47,535 bases of DNA from Theodoxus fluviatilis (GCA_034096865.1 JAWQFJ010029036.1:1-47535), one strand, 5' to 3'; shown: positions 31,855 to 42,616, counted from the first letter of the stretch. Numbers and translations are program-made. Notes: generated by a model from the letters alone, not told the origin.

Positions 31855-32647
31855 TGTTGTGAACAACAGTCATCGTTTGAGTTTAGATCTGGGTTTAGTA
31901 TGATTGAGGGGAGGTATCGGTGAATATTGTTTTCTAGTTATTTGTTGGAAGTTCCTTTATGGAGAGTTGGAGATTGATTTTGCCATTTTTTATCTGTGCG
32001 TGGACCATCAGTGGATTCTTCGAGAGGCGTGACGTATAGACTAGAAGATGACGTAAGGAGGTGATGACGAGAAAAAAAAGAGAGAGAGAGAGGGACGGAA
32101 AATATCTGGGGCGGTGAGCCGTTATAGGAATAAAGGCTGAGGCCTATCGATTCCTACAGATAACCTTCTCAAGGACTTTGACAACACAGTTCGAATTGTC
32201 TGATGCAGGTGTGCTCAAGTGCTACAGTGAGTACCACCCCGCATGTTATTTGCATTCTGTTGGAAGATGATAGCAAAAATACAGGCTCGGTCGAACCACA
32301 TTCAAGATGGCGATATGGCTCAGCTCAATGGAAACGTTTAGCGAGGAATTGCCTTTGAAAATGAATGGACAGACTTTTGAGCGTTAGAGCTTTGAACTTC
32401 GGGCTGTGTATCAAGAGCTGAGAGAGTTTCAGAGGTCCATGTTGTTTGAGTATATGATTCTACGTTCCGTTGTGGAGAAAATAAAGTTACTGCGTTATCC
32501 TCTACTTCGCAAACTCGTCGTTTCTGCTAGCGACAGACGAGCACCAAGAGATTCTAAAGAACCCGTGTTATAGCCTAAAGTGCTAGCAACAACATACCTG
32601 CATGCCAATACGTCGATAGATTGTGGCCGGCTGTATAACACGTAACA
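31855..32647 (+). repeat. 3' LTR of the Gmr1-type element
   Basis: A 793-bp copy of 26402-27197. Differences seen include catcggtgg/catcagtgg, ttcgcgttg/ttcgaattg and gcgagcgac/gctagcgac. Confidence 0.95.
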
Positions 32648-32710
32648 CAATGGCAACACAAGATGGAGTACAGCAGTATGGCAATGGCAACACAAGATGG
32701 AGTACAGTAG
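32648..32710 (+). repeat. 34-bp satellite remnant between two insertions
   Basis: Fewer than two units lie between the end of the LTR element and the start of the inverted-repeat element, showing that both landed in one array. Confidence 0.95.
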
Positions 32711-33391
32711 CAGACCTGTGCATCCTCCATTGGAATAATCATAAGACAAGAAGATAAAAATCGTAAGATTTTTGGAAAAATCGTAAGATTTAAACGACTC
32801 GCCCGTGAACGGCGCAATTAGCGGGTCATCAGCTGTTCGCATCCAACCCTCACTGTCATCCTCTCCCACCTCTCGATCACTCGCAGCTTGAGAGGTTGGC
32901 ATTCTTGAGCTAATTACAGCTTGCCTGATCACTTCATCTAAAGTTTCCTCATCATCTTCCTCTTCGGCAGCTGAAGGATTAAAATCCTCAAACAGATTTC
33001 GCGATCGCCACATGTTGCCTCGAGCGTCCACTTCCATTCGTACAGGATAGCCCATAATTTCTACTATACCGCACATAAAATCGCCCTGATTTTTGATTGG
33101 CCAAGCTGAAGACTGTAGAGAAACCTCTTCTGCATGAACTGGAGTCAGTAAACGTAGAGTTATATGATAGGCTTGTACTTTGGAGAGAGTCAGAACGCAC
33201 GTGGTGTCTGAAACGACAAATGCCGCGCTTGCCACTGGCGGACCACGAAGGCGAGCGCGGCAATTGCCGAAACTGGCCGAAATTGTACAGAAAAAAGTAA
33301 TGCCGGTCCGTAGAGTGAAAAATCAGAAGATTTTTCATGCCAGGCGAAAATCGTTAAAATTACGATTTTATCGTACAAGTGCACAGGTCTG
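32711..33391. mobile_element. 681-bp terminal-inverted-repeat element in the 34-bp satellite
   Basis: Begins CAGACCTGTGCA and ends with its reverse complement TGCACAGGTCTG. The satellite sequence cagtag occurs immediately before (32705-32710) and after (33392-33397), consistent with a 6-bp target duplication; a 4-bp agta reading is possible if the termini include one more base. Subterminal AT-rich aaatcgtaagattt-type strings occur near both ends. No transposase is seen. The superfamily is not assigned, because the ends and duplication length fit no family I can name with confidence. Confidence 0.75.
32805..33235 (-). CDS. Coding-like fragment inside the inverted-repeat element
   Basis: A minus-strand frame stays open across most of the element and has the composition of a real protein: PIKNQGDFMCGIVEIMGY, RMEVDARGNMWRSRNLF and an acidic run AAEEEDDEETLDEV, ending near DDPLIAPF. 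No start codon is found within the clearly element-internal part except internal methionines. I do not recognise the family. It may be a captured host exon or a remnant of an element protein. Confidence 0.35.
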
Positions 33392-35600
33392 CAGTAGTAT
33401 GGCAATGGCAACACAAGATGGAGTACAGCAGTATGGGAATGGCAACACAAGATGGAGTACAGTAGTATGGGAATGGCAACACAAGATGGAGTACAGTAGT
33501 ATGGGAATGGCAACACAAGATGGAGTACAGCAGTATGGGAATGGCAACACAAGATGGAGTACAGCAGTATGGGAATGGCAACACAAGATGGAGTACAGTA
33601 GTATGGCAGTGGCAACACAAGATGGAGTACAGTAGTATGGGAATGGCAACACAAGATGGAGTACAGTAGTATGGGAATGGCAACACAAGATGGAGTACAG
33701 CAGTATGGCAATGGCAACACAAGATGGAGTACAGTAGTATGGCAATGGCAACACAAGATGGAGTACAGTAGTATGGGAATGGCAACACAAGATGGAGTAC
33801 AGCAGTATGGCAATGGCAACACAAGATGGAGTACAGCAGTATGGCAATGGCAACACAAGATGGAGTACAGCAGTATGGGAATGGCAACACAAGATGGAGT
33901 ACAGCAGTATGGCAATGGCAACACAAGATGGAGTACAGCAGTATGGCAATGGCAACACAAGATGGAGTACAGTAGTATGGGAATGGCAACACAAGATGGA
34001 GTACAGCAGTATGGCAATGGCAACACAAGATGGAGTACAGCAGTATGGGAATGGCAACACAAGATGGAGTACAGCAGTATGGCAATGGCAACACAAGATG
34101 GAGTACAGCAGTATGGCAATGGCAACACAAGATGGAGTACAGTAGTATGGGAATGGCAACACAAGATGGAGTACAGCAGTATGGCAATGGCAACACAAGA
34201 TGGAGTACAGCAGTATGGCAATGGCAACACAAGATGGAGTACAGCAGTATGGGAATGGCAACACAAGATGGAGTACAGTAGTATGGCAATGGCAACACAA
34301 GATGGAGTACAGCAGTATGGGAATGGCAACACAAGATGGAGTACAGCAGTATGGCAATGGCAACACAAGATGGAGTACAGCAGTATGGCAATGGCAACAC
34401 AAGATGGAGTACAGCAGTATGGGAATGGCAACACAAGATGGAGTACAGTAGTATGGCAATGGCAACACAAGATGGAGTACAGCAGTATGGGAATGGCAAC
34501 ACAAGATGGAGTACAGCAGTATGGCAATGGCAACACAAGATGGAGTACAGTAGTATGGCAATGGCAACACAAGATGGAGTACAGCAGTATGGCAATGGCA
34601 ACACAAGATGGAGTACAGTAGTATGGCAATGGCAACACAAGATGGAGTACAGTAGTATGGGAATGGCAACACAAGATGGAGTACAGTAGTATGGGAATGG
34701 CAACACAAGATGGAGTACAGTAGTATGGGAATGGCAACACAAGATGGAGTACAGTAGTATGGGAATGGCAACACAAGATGGAGTACAGTAGTATGGGAAT
34801 GGCAACACAAGATGGAGTACAGCAGTATGGCAATGGCAACACAAGATGGAGTACAGTAGTATGGCAATGGCAACACAAGATGGAGTACAGCAGTATGGGA
34901 ATGGCAACACAAGATGGAGTACAGTAGTATGGCAATGGCAACACAAGATGGAGTACAGTAGTATGGGAATGGCAACACAAGATGGAGTACAGTAGTATGG
35001 GAATGGCAACACAAGATGGAGTACAGCAGTATGGGAATGGCAACACAAGATGGAGTACAGTAGTATGGGAATGGCAACACAAGATGGAGTACAGTAGTAT
35101 GGGAATGGCAACACAAGATGGAGTACAGCAGTATGGGAATGGCAACACAAGATGGAGTACAGTAGTATGGGAATGGCAACACAAGATGGAGTACAGCAGT
35201 ATGGGAATGGCAACACAAGATGGAGTACAGCAGTATGGCAATGGCAACACAAGATGGAGTACAGTAGTATGGCAATGGCAACACAAGATGGAGTACAGTA
35301 GTATGGCAATGGCAACACAAGATGGAGTACAGTAGTATGGCAATGGCAACACAAGATGGAGTACAGTAGTATGGCAATGGCAACACAAGATGGAGTACAG
35401 TAGTATGGCAATGGCAACACAAGATGGAGTACAGTAGTATGGCAATGGCAACACAAGATGGAGTACAGTAGTATGGGAATGGCAACACAAGATGGAGTAC
35501 AGTAGTATGGGAATGGCAACACAAGATGGAGTACAGTAGTATGGGAATGCAACACAAGATGGAGTACAGTAGTATGGGAATGGCAACAAAGAGTGGAGTA
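33392..35600 (+). repeat. 34-bp satellite, right block with 170-bp higher-order units
   Basis: About 64 further copies of the 34-bp unit. Here C at the first variable site is far more frequent than in the left block. Reading unit types in order, five-unit blocks repeat: the series at 33866-34035 is copied at 34036-34205, and a different five-unit series at 34206-34375 is copied at 34376-34545. The last units near 35545-35590 are diverged (missing base, aaagagtggag). Confidence 0.95.
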
Positions 35601-36655
35601 TGGTGGCATGGGGCACTATTCATTTGTGAGAATGTTTCCCTCCACTATTCCACTATGCATTTAATTAAGACAACATCACAACCTGAAATCATTCCTTGCA
35701 AATAGCACAAACACAATATTAGCTGACTACTGCAAAGTGATGGGGCGGTGGCAGCTTCATAAAGATAAATGTATGCTTCCCACTAGTATTTGTCTAGTAG
35801 AAGTAGTAGTATTTGATATCCATCAGACCCGTGTGACAAATGGATCCCATCCCACTGACATCAGCTGCTGTGTTTTTGGAGTCCTAAGGGGGAGAGACTT
35901 TCCAAGCCACATTGTCCACATCTGAAGTTGGAAGCTGGTCTGCCAGCCTGGAGTTGGCCCTTCCTCAAGAGGTGCCTGCCATCTGTCTGCTCCAGCATGT
36001 TCCTCACACTGGGAGAGACCTCTCTGGGAATCCCTTCCACTGATGGGCCACACTAGCGGACTTGTCCCAGGACAGGGGTTCGACGTTGTTTGTTTAGTTT
36101 GCAGTGACTCCCACACAGAATAACAACCAAATTATCACGAGCTCACTAGCTCAAATATGCAATCTTGGATGGTTATTCCCCCCACAGAATGATAATAAAG
36201 TGTGAATAATTGACAAACTGCTGTGCACAATGTGGTTTCAGCTGAATTGGGTTACAATAAATATCATTATTTGCAGCAGCTGTCAAGGTTTCGAGCATAA
36301 ACGCCTATGCAAAAACGCAGCCAATCAGATGCTGTGGCCCGCTAGTGGAGCGGGGTCCACACCCCTTTCCTCAGACGAGTCCACTAGTGTGGCTCATCAG
36401 TGGAAGGGATCCCCCTCCCTGCACCCCCTGTCTCCAGATGCATCCATTTAAAGCAGTTGTCTCCTTGGTGTCCACACTGATCCCCTATGTCTGGAGATAT
36501 TGCTTGCCTAATCTAATTACACATGCCTCATCCTCATGATGTCCCATACCACCGATCTCCACCCTGCCCTACAATTCCGTACAGATGTAGCTGTCTGCTC
36601 AGTTCCAGCTGCTCTCTTCAAGGACTCATGGTTCTAAATTTCACAATCACATCAT
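35601..36655. other. Intergenic DNA with an inverted pair of dispersed-repeat pieces
   Basis: No gene is recognised. About 37 bases at 36028-36064 (cccttccactgatgggccac, actagcggact) recur in inverted form at about 36370-36410, and part of that sequence recurs near 113-140. Short frames at 35823-36116 (minus) and 36345-36539 (plus) share the peptide TSPLVW and ISGRD because of this pair. Confidence 0.55.
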
Positions 36656-36659
36656 GACC

Positions 36660-37063
36660 CATTCTGTGAACCCGAGTCAGTAGTGACTCTGGCGCAGTTC
36701 ACAATGAATGTGTAATAGACTTGACCCTTCACATTATAATCATTGTGCCAAAAATTGTTCCTTTTGGATACTATTTTTTCCACTTTTTACAGAAATCATT
36801 CAGATGTCAACTTGTTTCCATTTCAACACAAACATTTTATTTTATTGAATTAGTGCTTGTTTATTGCCTCAACAAGCATAATTTATTTGTTTTGTGCAAA
36901 ATAATCTTAGAACTACTTTAACGGCATATGTCAGGGAGCAGAGCTCTATCCCACGAGCCTCTTGTGAGACCTCCTTATGAATATTCGGGATGGAATCGTT
37001 CAATCTATATGAATTTTGCTATAGACTCTTTTGCCGGCAGGCGAAGTCTCTAGTGGACTAGAA
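36660..37063 (+). repeat. ~410-bp dispersed repeat, CpG-depleted copy
   Basis: Full-length match to 12046-12462 with frequent CG to TG or CA changes, for example caatgaatgtgtaata here against caatgaatgcgcgatg there. Confidence 0.88.
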
Positions 37064-37179
37064 TGATCATAACCTTGCAGCCAAGTTGCCTCTTTTTCTT
37101 TACATGGTTCCAGAAGGAAAACAGGAGAGATAGCCATCTTCAATGGTACAGTGGCAAGGGTCGGTATGAGCATAGTAGC

Positions 37180-37445
37180 ATGGGACATAAGACATTCAAC
37201 ACAGCAGCTATGCATTCCAAGTCATTGGTAAGGTCATGCCATCCAATTAATGAGCCTTGCCAAGACCATCTTTGTGGTGCTGTGCCAGGAAGAAGGAAGG
37301 TGGAGAAAAGAGGGAAGTTAACATCAAAGAGTGGACAGCCTTATCCTTCAGCAGTTCCCAGAGAGTGGTGGAAGACTGAAGAAGTTGGAAAGAATTTGTC
37401 AGAAGATCAACAGTAGTGCCCCACTACTCCAGTTTAAGGTCATGG
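37180..37445 (+). pseudogene. Non-LTR retrotransposon C-terminal relic
   Basis: In one plus frame the sequence reads KREVNIKEWTALSFSSSQRV, VED, a stop, RSWKEFVRRSTVVPHYSS, matching the conserved tail (IKEWT...SQR...W...V..SSVVP) found at the C-terminus of many non-LTR elements. Upstream ccttgccaagaccatc also fits but in a shifted frame. It runs straight into the GCAGGA repeat. Confidence 0.7.
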
Positions 37446-37825
37446 AAGAAGCAGCAGGAGCAGGAGAAGCAGGAGCAGGAGAAGCAGAAGCAGGAGCAGC
37501 AGGAGCAGGAGCAGCAGGAGGAGCAGCAGGAGCAGAAGCAGGAGCAGCAGGAGGAGGGGCAGCAGCAGCAGGACCAGAAGCAGCAGGAGCAGGAGCAGAA
37601 GCAGGAGCATTAGGAGCAGGAGGAGCAGAAACAGGAGCAGCAGGAGCAGGAGGAGAAGCAGCAGTAGCAGGAGGAGCAGGAGCAGAAGCAGGAGGAGCAG
37701 GAGCAGAAGCAGGAGGAGCAGGAGGAGGAGCAGCAGCAGCAGGAGGAGCAGAAGCAGGAGGAACAGCAGCAGCAGCAGGAGGAGCAGCAGCAGCAGGAGA
37801 CTAGAAATTAGCAGCAGCAGGAGAC
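37444..37825 (+). repeat. GCA/GGA-rich low-complexity tract
   Basis: About 380 bases made of gcaggagca-type triplets. All three plus frames stay open over part of it (Ala-Gly, Gln-Glu or Ser-Arg rich), so the 157-codon frame at 37331-37804 is not evidence of a gene. Confidence 0.93.
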
Positions 37826-38787
37826 TAGAAATTTCAAATTTTGTTTAACGTTTTCCTGAACAACCCACTTTAAACCATAACAGAGAACAGTTTGCAGTCG
37901 TACTTTTATTACACATAAAACTTGACATTGTGCAGTAACAAAATTTATCATATACAGGAAGAAAACGTAACAACTTCTACATGAAGTTTAATTAGACGAA
38001 GAATACCTTCTGTCATGGAAATGAATACAGCAAAAATCAAAACAATTTCATTATATTCTGAGTACACTGTCATGAGTTCTGGTTAAATAATGGTGTGGAA
38101 TTTAAAATACTGAAGATGCAATTCTTCTTTAGAATTTGTAGACACTAAATGCATGAAATTCATTGTAACAACATTAAAAACACTGATATGTCACTACATT
38201 TCCTACAGTGCCACAAAAATCACAACAGTCAATATGATCAAAAGATATAAACAAAAATTCAGACTTAAAAATTGTGCTTAAAGTTAAAATAAACCTGAAG
38301 TGCTCCCAGACTTTACAACCAACTACTGATCTCAGCTGGTTATACATTATCACAACTTTTCATAAGAGTGCTACATGGTTCTCCAAATAAAAATGGTTTA
38401 TTATCAACCTTGCAAACATACAGCATGGTTTAGGCATCTATGTGCGCACTTCATCACGCAAGATTACTCAGTGAACTTTTAAACTCCTTGAGCTTGTAGT
38501 TATGGGGAAAAAGCAAATGTTGCGATTTTGGTCTCCACAGTTTGAAAGTCTCAAGAAGCAGCCAAGACAACAAGAAATTTTGCCCCAATGGAAAGAGAGA
38601 GAGATAAAAAAAACACACTTTTAATGGCCAAGATGAGAAGAAGTCAAAATTGTCATTGCCCTCCCTTAACACCACAAGCATTATCCTATCCACTTAAAAA
38701 GTGTTAATTAGGTGTGGGTAAAGAAAAAACGGTGACTTATCATATTTATGGCTCAATCCACTTTACCCCTGATCATTAGGGGGCTAG
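37826..38787. other. Unique AT-rich DNA, nothing recognised
   Basis: No exon, tRNA or repeat was identified. A short minus frame at 38454-38693 has no recognisable features. Confidence 0.6.
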
Positions 38788-39075
38788 ATCAATCTTTTGC
38801 TGGCACCTGGTGACAAACACGGTGACAGACAGAAAGGATGCACACTGAAACCAGTTCCATCTCCACTCCCTTGGGGAGCATTTCAACCCAAAGCTGACCT
38901 CACAGCTGCATCAAGGGTTAATCACACTATAGTGTGCCCTCGCCCTCACAAGTAGCCAGTTTTGCTCCTTATGCTTTGCCAGAGGATTTAACCCTTGGAT
39001 CAATGCAGCTTCCAGCAAGCTACAGGTGAGTGCAGGCTAGGACTCTCACCACTGCGCTAGAGCTCACTCAGGTTA
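38788..39075 (-). repeat. Diverged tRNA-derived SINE-like copy
   Basis: Parallels 16762-17085: ctggcacctggtgacaaac, cttggggagcattt, tatagtgtgccctcgc and gctacaggtgagtgcagg appear in the same order with many substitutions. Confidence 0.65.
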
Positions 39076-39124
39076 ACTCGTTGGCGACGTGTAGCTCCGA
39101 CATGGGCAGCCCCATGCATCCTTT

Positions 39125-40022
39125 GCCACCAGGAGGTCTAACAGTCTCAGGACAGTGCCACCAGGAGGTCTAACAGTCTCAGGACAGTGCCACAAGGAGG
39201 TCTAACAGTCTCAGGACAGTGCCACAAGGAGGTCTAACAGTCTCAGGACAGTGTCACCAGGAGGTCTAACAGTTTCAGGACAGTGCCACCAGGAGGTCTA
39301 ACAGTCTCAGGACAGTGCCACCAGGAGGTCTAACAGTCTCAGGACAGTGTCACCAGGAGGTCTAACAGTTTCAGGACAGTACGTGCCACCAGGAGGTCTA
39401 ACAGTCTCAGGACAGTGCCACCAGGAGGTCTAACAGTCTCAGGACAGTGCCACCAGGAGGTCTAACTGTCTCAGGACAGTGCCACCAGGAGGTCTAACAG
39501 TCTCAGGACAGTGCCACCAGGAAGTTTAACTGTCTCAGGACAGTGCCATCAGGAGGTCTAACAGTCTCAGGACAGTGCCACCAGGAGGTCTAACAGTCTC
39601 AGGACAATGCCACCAGGAGGCCTAACTGTCTCAGGACAGTGCCACCAGGAGGTCTAACTGTCTCAGGACAGTGCCACAAGGAGGTCTAACAGTTTCAGGA
39701 CAGTGCCACCAGGAGGTCCAACAGTCTCAGGACAGTGCCACGAGGAGGTCTAACAGTCTCATAACAGTGCCACCAGGAGGTCTAACAGCCTCAGGACAGT
39801 GCCACCAGGAAGTAACAGCCTCAGGACAGTGCCACCAGGAGATCTAACAGTCTCAGGACAGTGCCACCAGGAGGTCTAACAGTCTCAGGACAGTGCCACC
39901 AGGAGGTCTAACAGTCTCAGGACAGTGCCACCAGGAGGTCTAACAGTCTCAGGACAGTGCCACCAGGAGGTCTAACAGTCTCAGGACAGTGCCACCAGGA
40001 GGTCTAACAGTCTCAGGACAGT
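39125..40022 (+). repeat. 32-bp minisatellite
   Basis: About 28 tandem copies of a 32-bp unit made of gtgccaccaggaggtctaac and agtctcaggaca. Variants include acaagg for accagg, agtttc for agtctc and ctgtctc for cagtctc. One unit has a 4-base insertion (acagtacgtgcc) and one a deletion near 39810. Confidence 0.97.
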
Positions 40023-41015
40023 ACAGAAGACTAACCACTTTTACCTTACAGAAAGTAAGAGGGAAGATACATCAGCAAAGCTTACAAACAAAATTGCAGA
40101 AATATGTTTATCATGAATCAATGACTCTGAATAGTCAGAGTACAAATGATACGGTCAAATAAAATAAAATGTTACATCTAAGTATGGCAGTGCATATATC
40201 TTCCAAACAAATTGCAAAATGGAAACAAACAGTAAATACCTCCAATAATTCACATCAAAAAAGCTATAAGGACCTTTGATAATATTTCGGGCTATTTGGC
40301 AGTGTGTTCTTCTGTGTAGATTACAACATAAACAAACAATGTAACCTGAATGAATAGCTCATTCTTCCTATAAGTCACACACAAGGAGTACTATATCATA
40401 TATGATAGAGTACTCCTTGGTCACACATTAAAATAAGGCTGCAATGAGTTTGACATAAATATGACTTTACTAGTGGGGAAAAAAATCGCCTTTTTACAGG
40501 AAGAGAGCACAACATCAAAACCAGCTGCAGTACAGTAAGATCAAATTCCAATGCAACATATCAATGAAAAGTTTTTAGATTGAACAAGTGTTCATAGATA
40601 TGCAAAAATCACATCTTCTCAGTTTTCTCTGGGAGTAGGCTACAAAGAGTGCAGATTTTGAAGTACTGTCATTTGATTTCAGGTTCTATGCTAATCATCA
40701 TAAAACCTATTCTAAGCAACTGCACATACCGTGCTGCTCTCAATAGCATGCTCATTTTGACAGAGGACTAGAATAAATCAGTACTACTTGGGCAACAAGA
40801 AAATAGACATTTGAGTTCAATTCAGTTAAATAACCATCATGTTAGACAGAAAGGAAATTCTGATTGAACATAAACTGTCCATTACACTACACTCCCTCAC
40901 CCAGCCATTCCCATACTGACCCTTGACATGAAGCAAAGGTATGGGTTAGCTCTCCAGTTTTAGGCAGCTATGCCTATTCATGAATTTCCCTTAAAAAATA
41001 AAGTTCAATCAGTCA
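40023..41015. other. Unique AT-rich DNA, nothing recognised
   Basis: No domain, splice-consistent exon or repeat family identified. A short inverted repeat (aaggagtac...tatcatatatgatag...gtactcctt) lies at 40383-40420 and could form a small hairpin. Confidence 0.6.
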
Positions 41016-41143
41016 GTCAATCAACCAATCAATCAATCAATAAATAAATAAATAAATAAATAAATTCATCCATCCATCCATCCATCCATCCATCCATCCA
41101 TCCATCCATCCATCCATCCATCCATCCATCCATCCATCCATCC
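41016..41143 (+). repeat. (AATC)n-(AATA)n-(ATCC)n compound microsatellite
   Basis: Tetranucleotide arrays in succession, ending in about 20 ATCC units. Confidence 0.97.
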
Positions 41144-41177
41144 TACTGAAATTCTTTGTTCTAAATTTAGCTATTTG

Positions 41178-41540
41178 TGGGGCTCCATGGCCGAATAGCT
41201 TGACCTGCAGTCGCTTGCAGTTAGTGTGTGCGGCATTCGAAGCTACACGGATTCTAGAGTTGCATCCTTGGGCCAGGATGCTTTATGCACATTTGCTTCT
41301 CCCCACCCAGGAGTAAAACGGGTACCTAGAAGGGCTGAGCTGGAAAATCGTGAAAGCTAACTTTGGTGCGTTCATCCGCAGCCTGGTTGCACGCTCCCCT
41401 CCCCAGGAAGTTGAGATTGTGATGGAGTGATTAAAAGAGGTAGCATGATGACCAAGGGGTAAATGTGTGCGGTTTGAGCATCCATCAAGGGGTGGATAAG
41501 TCGCTATATAAAAAAGAGCCCCTTTGCCTTTACCCATGTC
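41178..41540 (+). mobile_element. tRNA-derived SINE-like element, full length
   Basis: Starts ggggctccatggccgaatag, continues cttgacctgcagtcgcttgc and cttctccccacccaggag, and ends near gagcccctttgcctttaccc. Same family as 16762-17085 but opposite orientation, with the tail better preserved here. Confidence 0.7.
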
Positions 41541-41805
41541 AGAGTGGGCAGCCCTGCCCCAGGGTCAACACTTGACAGCTTAACTCTTAAGGTCCTGTAA
41601 GTCATTCCCCAGTCCTGTAAGGATTATGCAATTTGTAGAAAAATATCAGTCAAGTAACAGCTGCGCGGGGTGGGTGGCTAAGGGTGGCACAGGACTGAGC
41701 AAGGTGGGCGGTAATGGGCGGTACAGGATCTTGAGAGTTAACTTAGAATTACGAGCCCAAGGAAGACAAAATGAGAGGGCACAGTTGGGGGTTAGCCAAC
41801 AGCCA

Positions 41806-41997
41806 GGATGGATGGATGGACAGTGTTTTACGGCCTATCAGCCTATGTAGGCTATGTAAGGCCATTTAGCACGAAAATCACTAGAACAGTTTAGAGTAAA
41901 CGCTAATCAAGTCACGGTGTCCTTAGTTATTCGCCTCTTACGAATCGCGTAGGGAGACGCGGTGGGTCAATTCTTACCCCAAACCCACAGGGGGAGA
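41806..41997 (+). mobile_element. ~190-bp SINE-like copy
   Basis: GGAT head, hairpin block cctatcagcctatgtaggct, cttacgaatcgcgtaggg and terminal cccacaggggg. Very similar to 1911-2100. Confidence 0.82.
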
Positions 41998-42176
41998 GGA
42001 GGTAGGGAACAAACAATATGTGACCTCTTGAGAAAACATGAGATACTCTGCCCCTCAGCTTCATTTGAGATATCATCACAGAATGTGGGTAGGTGTCAAC
42101 TCCCATGTTGAGATTTTTTAGAATTTGGGCTCTCTGTCCATTCTTGTATACAATGTTGCTTTTACAGAGATCAATG

Positions 42177-42182
42177 TTTATT
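42177..42182 (-). terminator. Candidate polyadenylation signal for the second CMPK2 exon
   Basis: AATAAA on the minus strand about 310 bases downstream of the stop codon at 42493. It is a hexamer only and could occur by chance in AT-rich DNA. Confidence 0.25.
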
Positions 42183-42492
42183 TCATGCTTACTTATACTG
42201 TTCCAAAACTCACTTAGCAGCAGATATAGAATAGCATTCCATTTTTCACATGCATTTTCCCCAAATAATGTTATTGTGTACCACAGTGTTTGGTCAAACA
42301 TACCTCACCCATTTTTCATCCAATGTTAATCACCTTTACACCATTCAAAAGCTTAATATCTCTACTATTAGATAGTGTAAACAAATCAAAATCTAAAAAG
42401 GGGCAGAGTGTCGCATTTTGTGGCAAAAAGTCACTTATACTAAAAATTTCTTTAAAAAGAAATCCTACCATGCATGCATCAGCACAGTGACT

Positions 42493-42616
42493 CTACAGCT
42501 CCACTCCATGAGACTTCAGGAAGGTGACAGCTTCCTCCATCACTGAGTCCACAGTGCCACTGGCGTCTATCTCCTGGCAAGCCGGATCTTGCATGCGTCG
42601 GTAAGCCTCACACAGT
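42493..42616 (-). CDS. Terminal exon of a second CMPK2-like gene
   Basis: A clean acceptor (tctttgcag) is followed in the same phase as CMPK2 exon 6 by LCEAYRRMQDPACQEIDASG, then a helix-like tail ending SHGVEL and stop TAG at 42495-42493. Against exon 6 of the gene at 11630-20375 about half or more of the residues agree, including LCEAYRR, DPAC/NPAC and EIDA. Unlike the relics at 10.5-11.4 kb it has no stop, frameshift or acceptor loss, so it looks functional. No matching exon 5 is visible in the remaining 4.9 kb to the right, so the rest of the gene either lies beyond the window or is absent. Confidence 0.75.

Larger units (their letters stand above)
26402..32647 (+). mobile_element. Intact Gmr1-type Ty3/gypsy LTR retrotransposon
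   Basis: A 6246-bp element with two LTRs (26402-27197, 31855-32647) starting TGTTGTG and ending GTAACA. It is flanked by caatg (26397-26401 and 32648-32652), a 5-bp target duplication within the 34-bp satellite. A polypurine tract (aagtggggggtga) abuts the 3' LTR. A single 1446-residue gag-pol frame is uninterrupted. The pol order (protease, integrase, reverse transcriptase, RNase H) is that of Gmr1-like elements. By eye the LTRs differ at roughly a dozen positions plus a few indels, so the insertion is relatively recent but not brand new. No envelope-like frame is present. Confidence 0.95.

Noticed and set aside
24366..35600. CRISPR-like regular repeat array
   Set aside because: Units are directly adjacent without spacers, variation is limited to two sites, and the context is a eukaryotic intron-containing genome.
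33190..35623. Three overlapping 749-808-codon minus-strand frames
   Set aside because: Same satellite artefact as at 24.2-26.4 kb, in the right block of the array.
37331..37804. 157-codon Ala/Gly-rich frame
   Set aside because: Lies in a GCAGGA low-complexity tract, and its beginning is the out-of-frame reading of a non-LTR relic.
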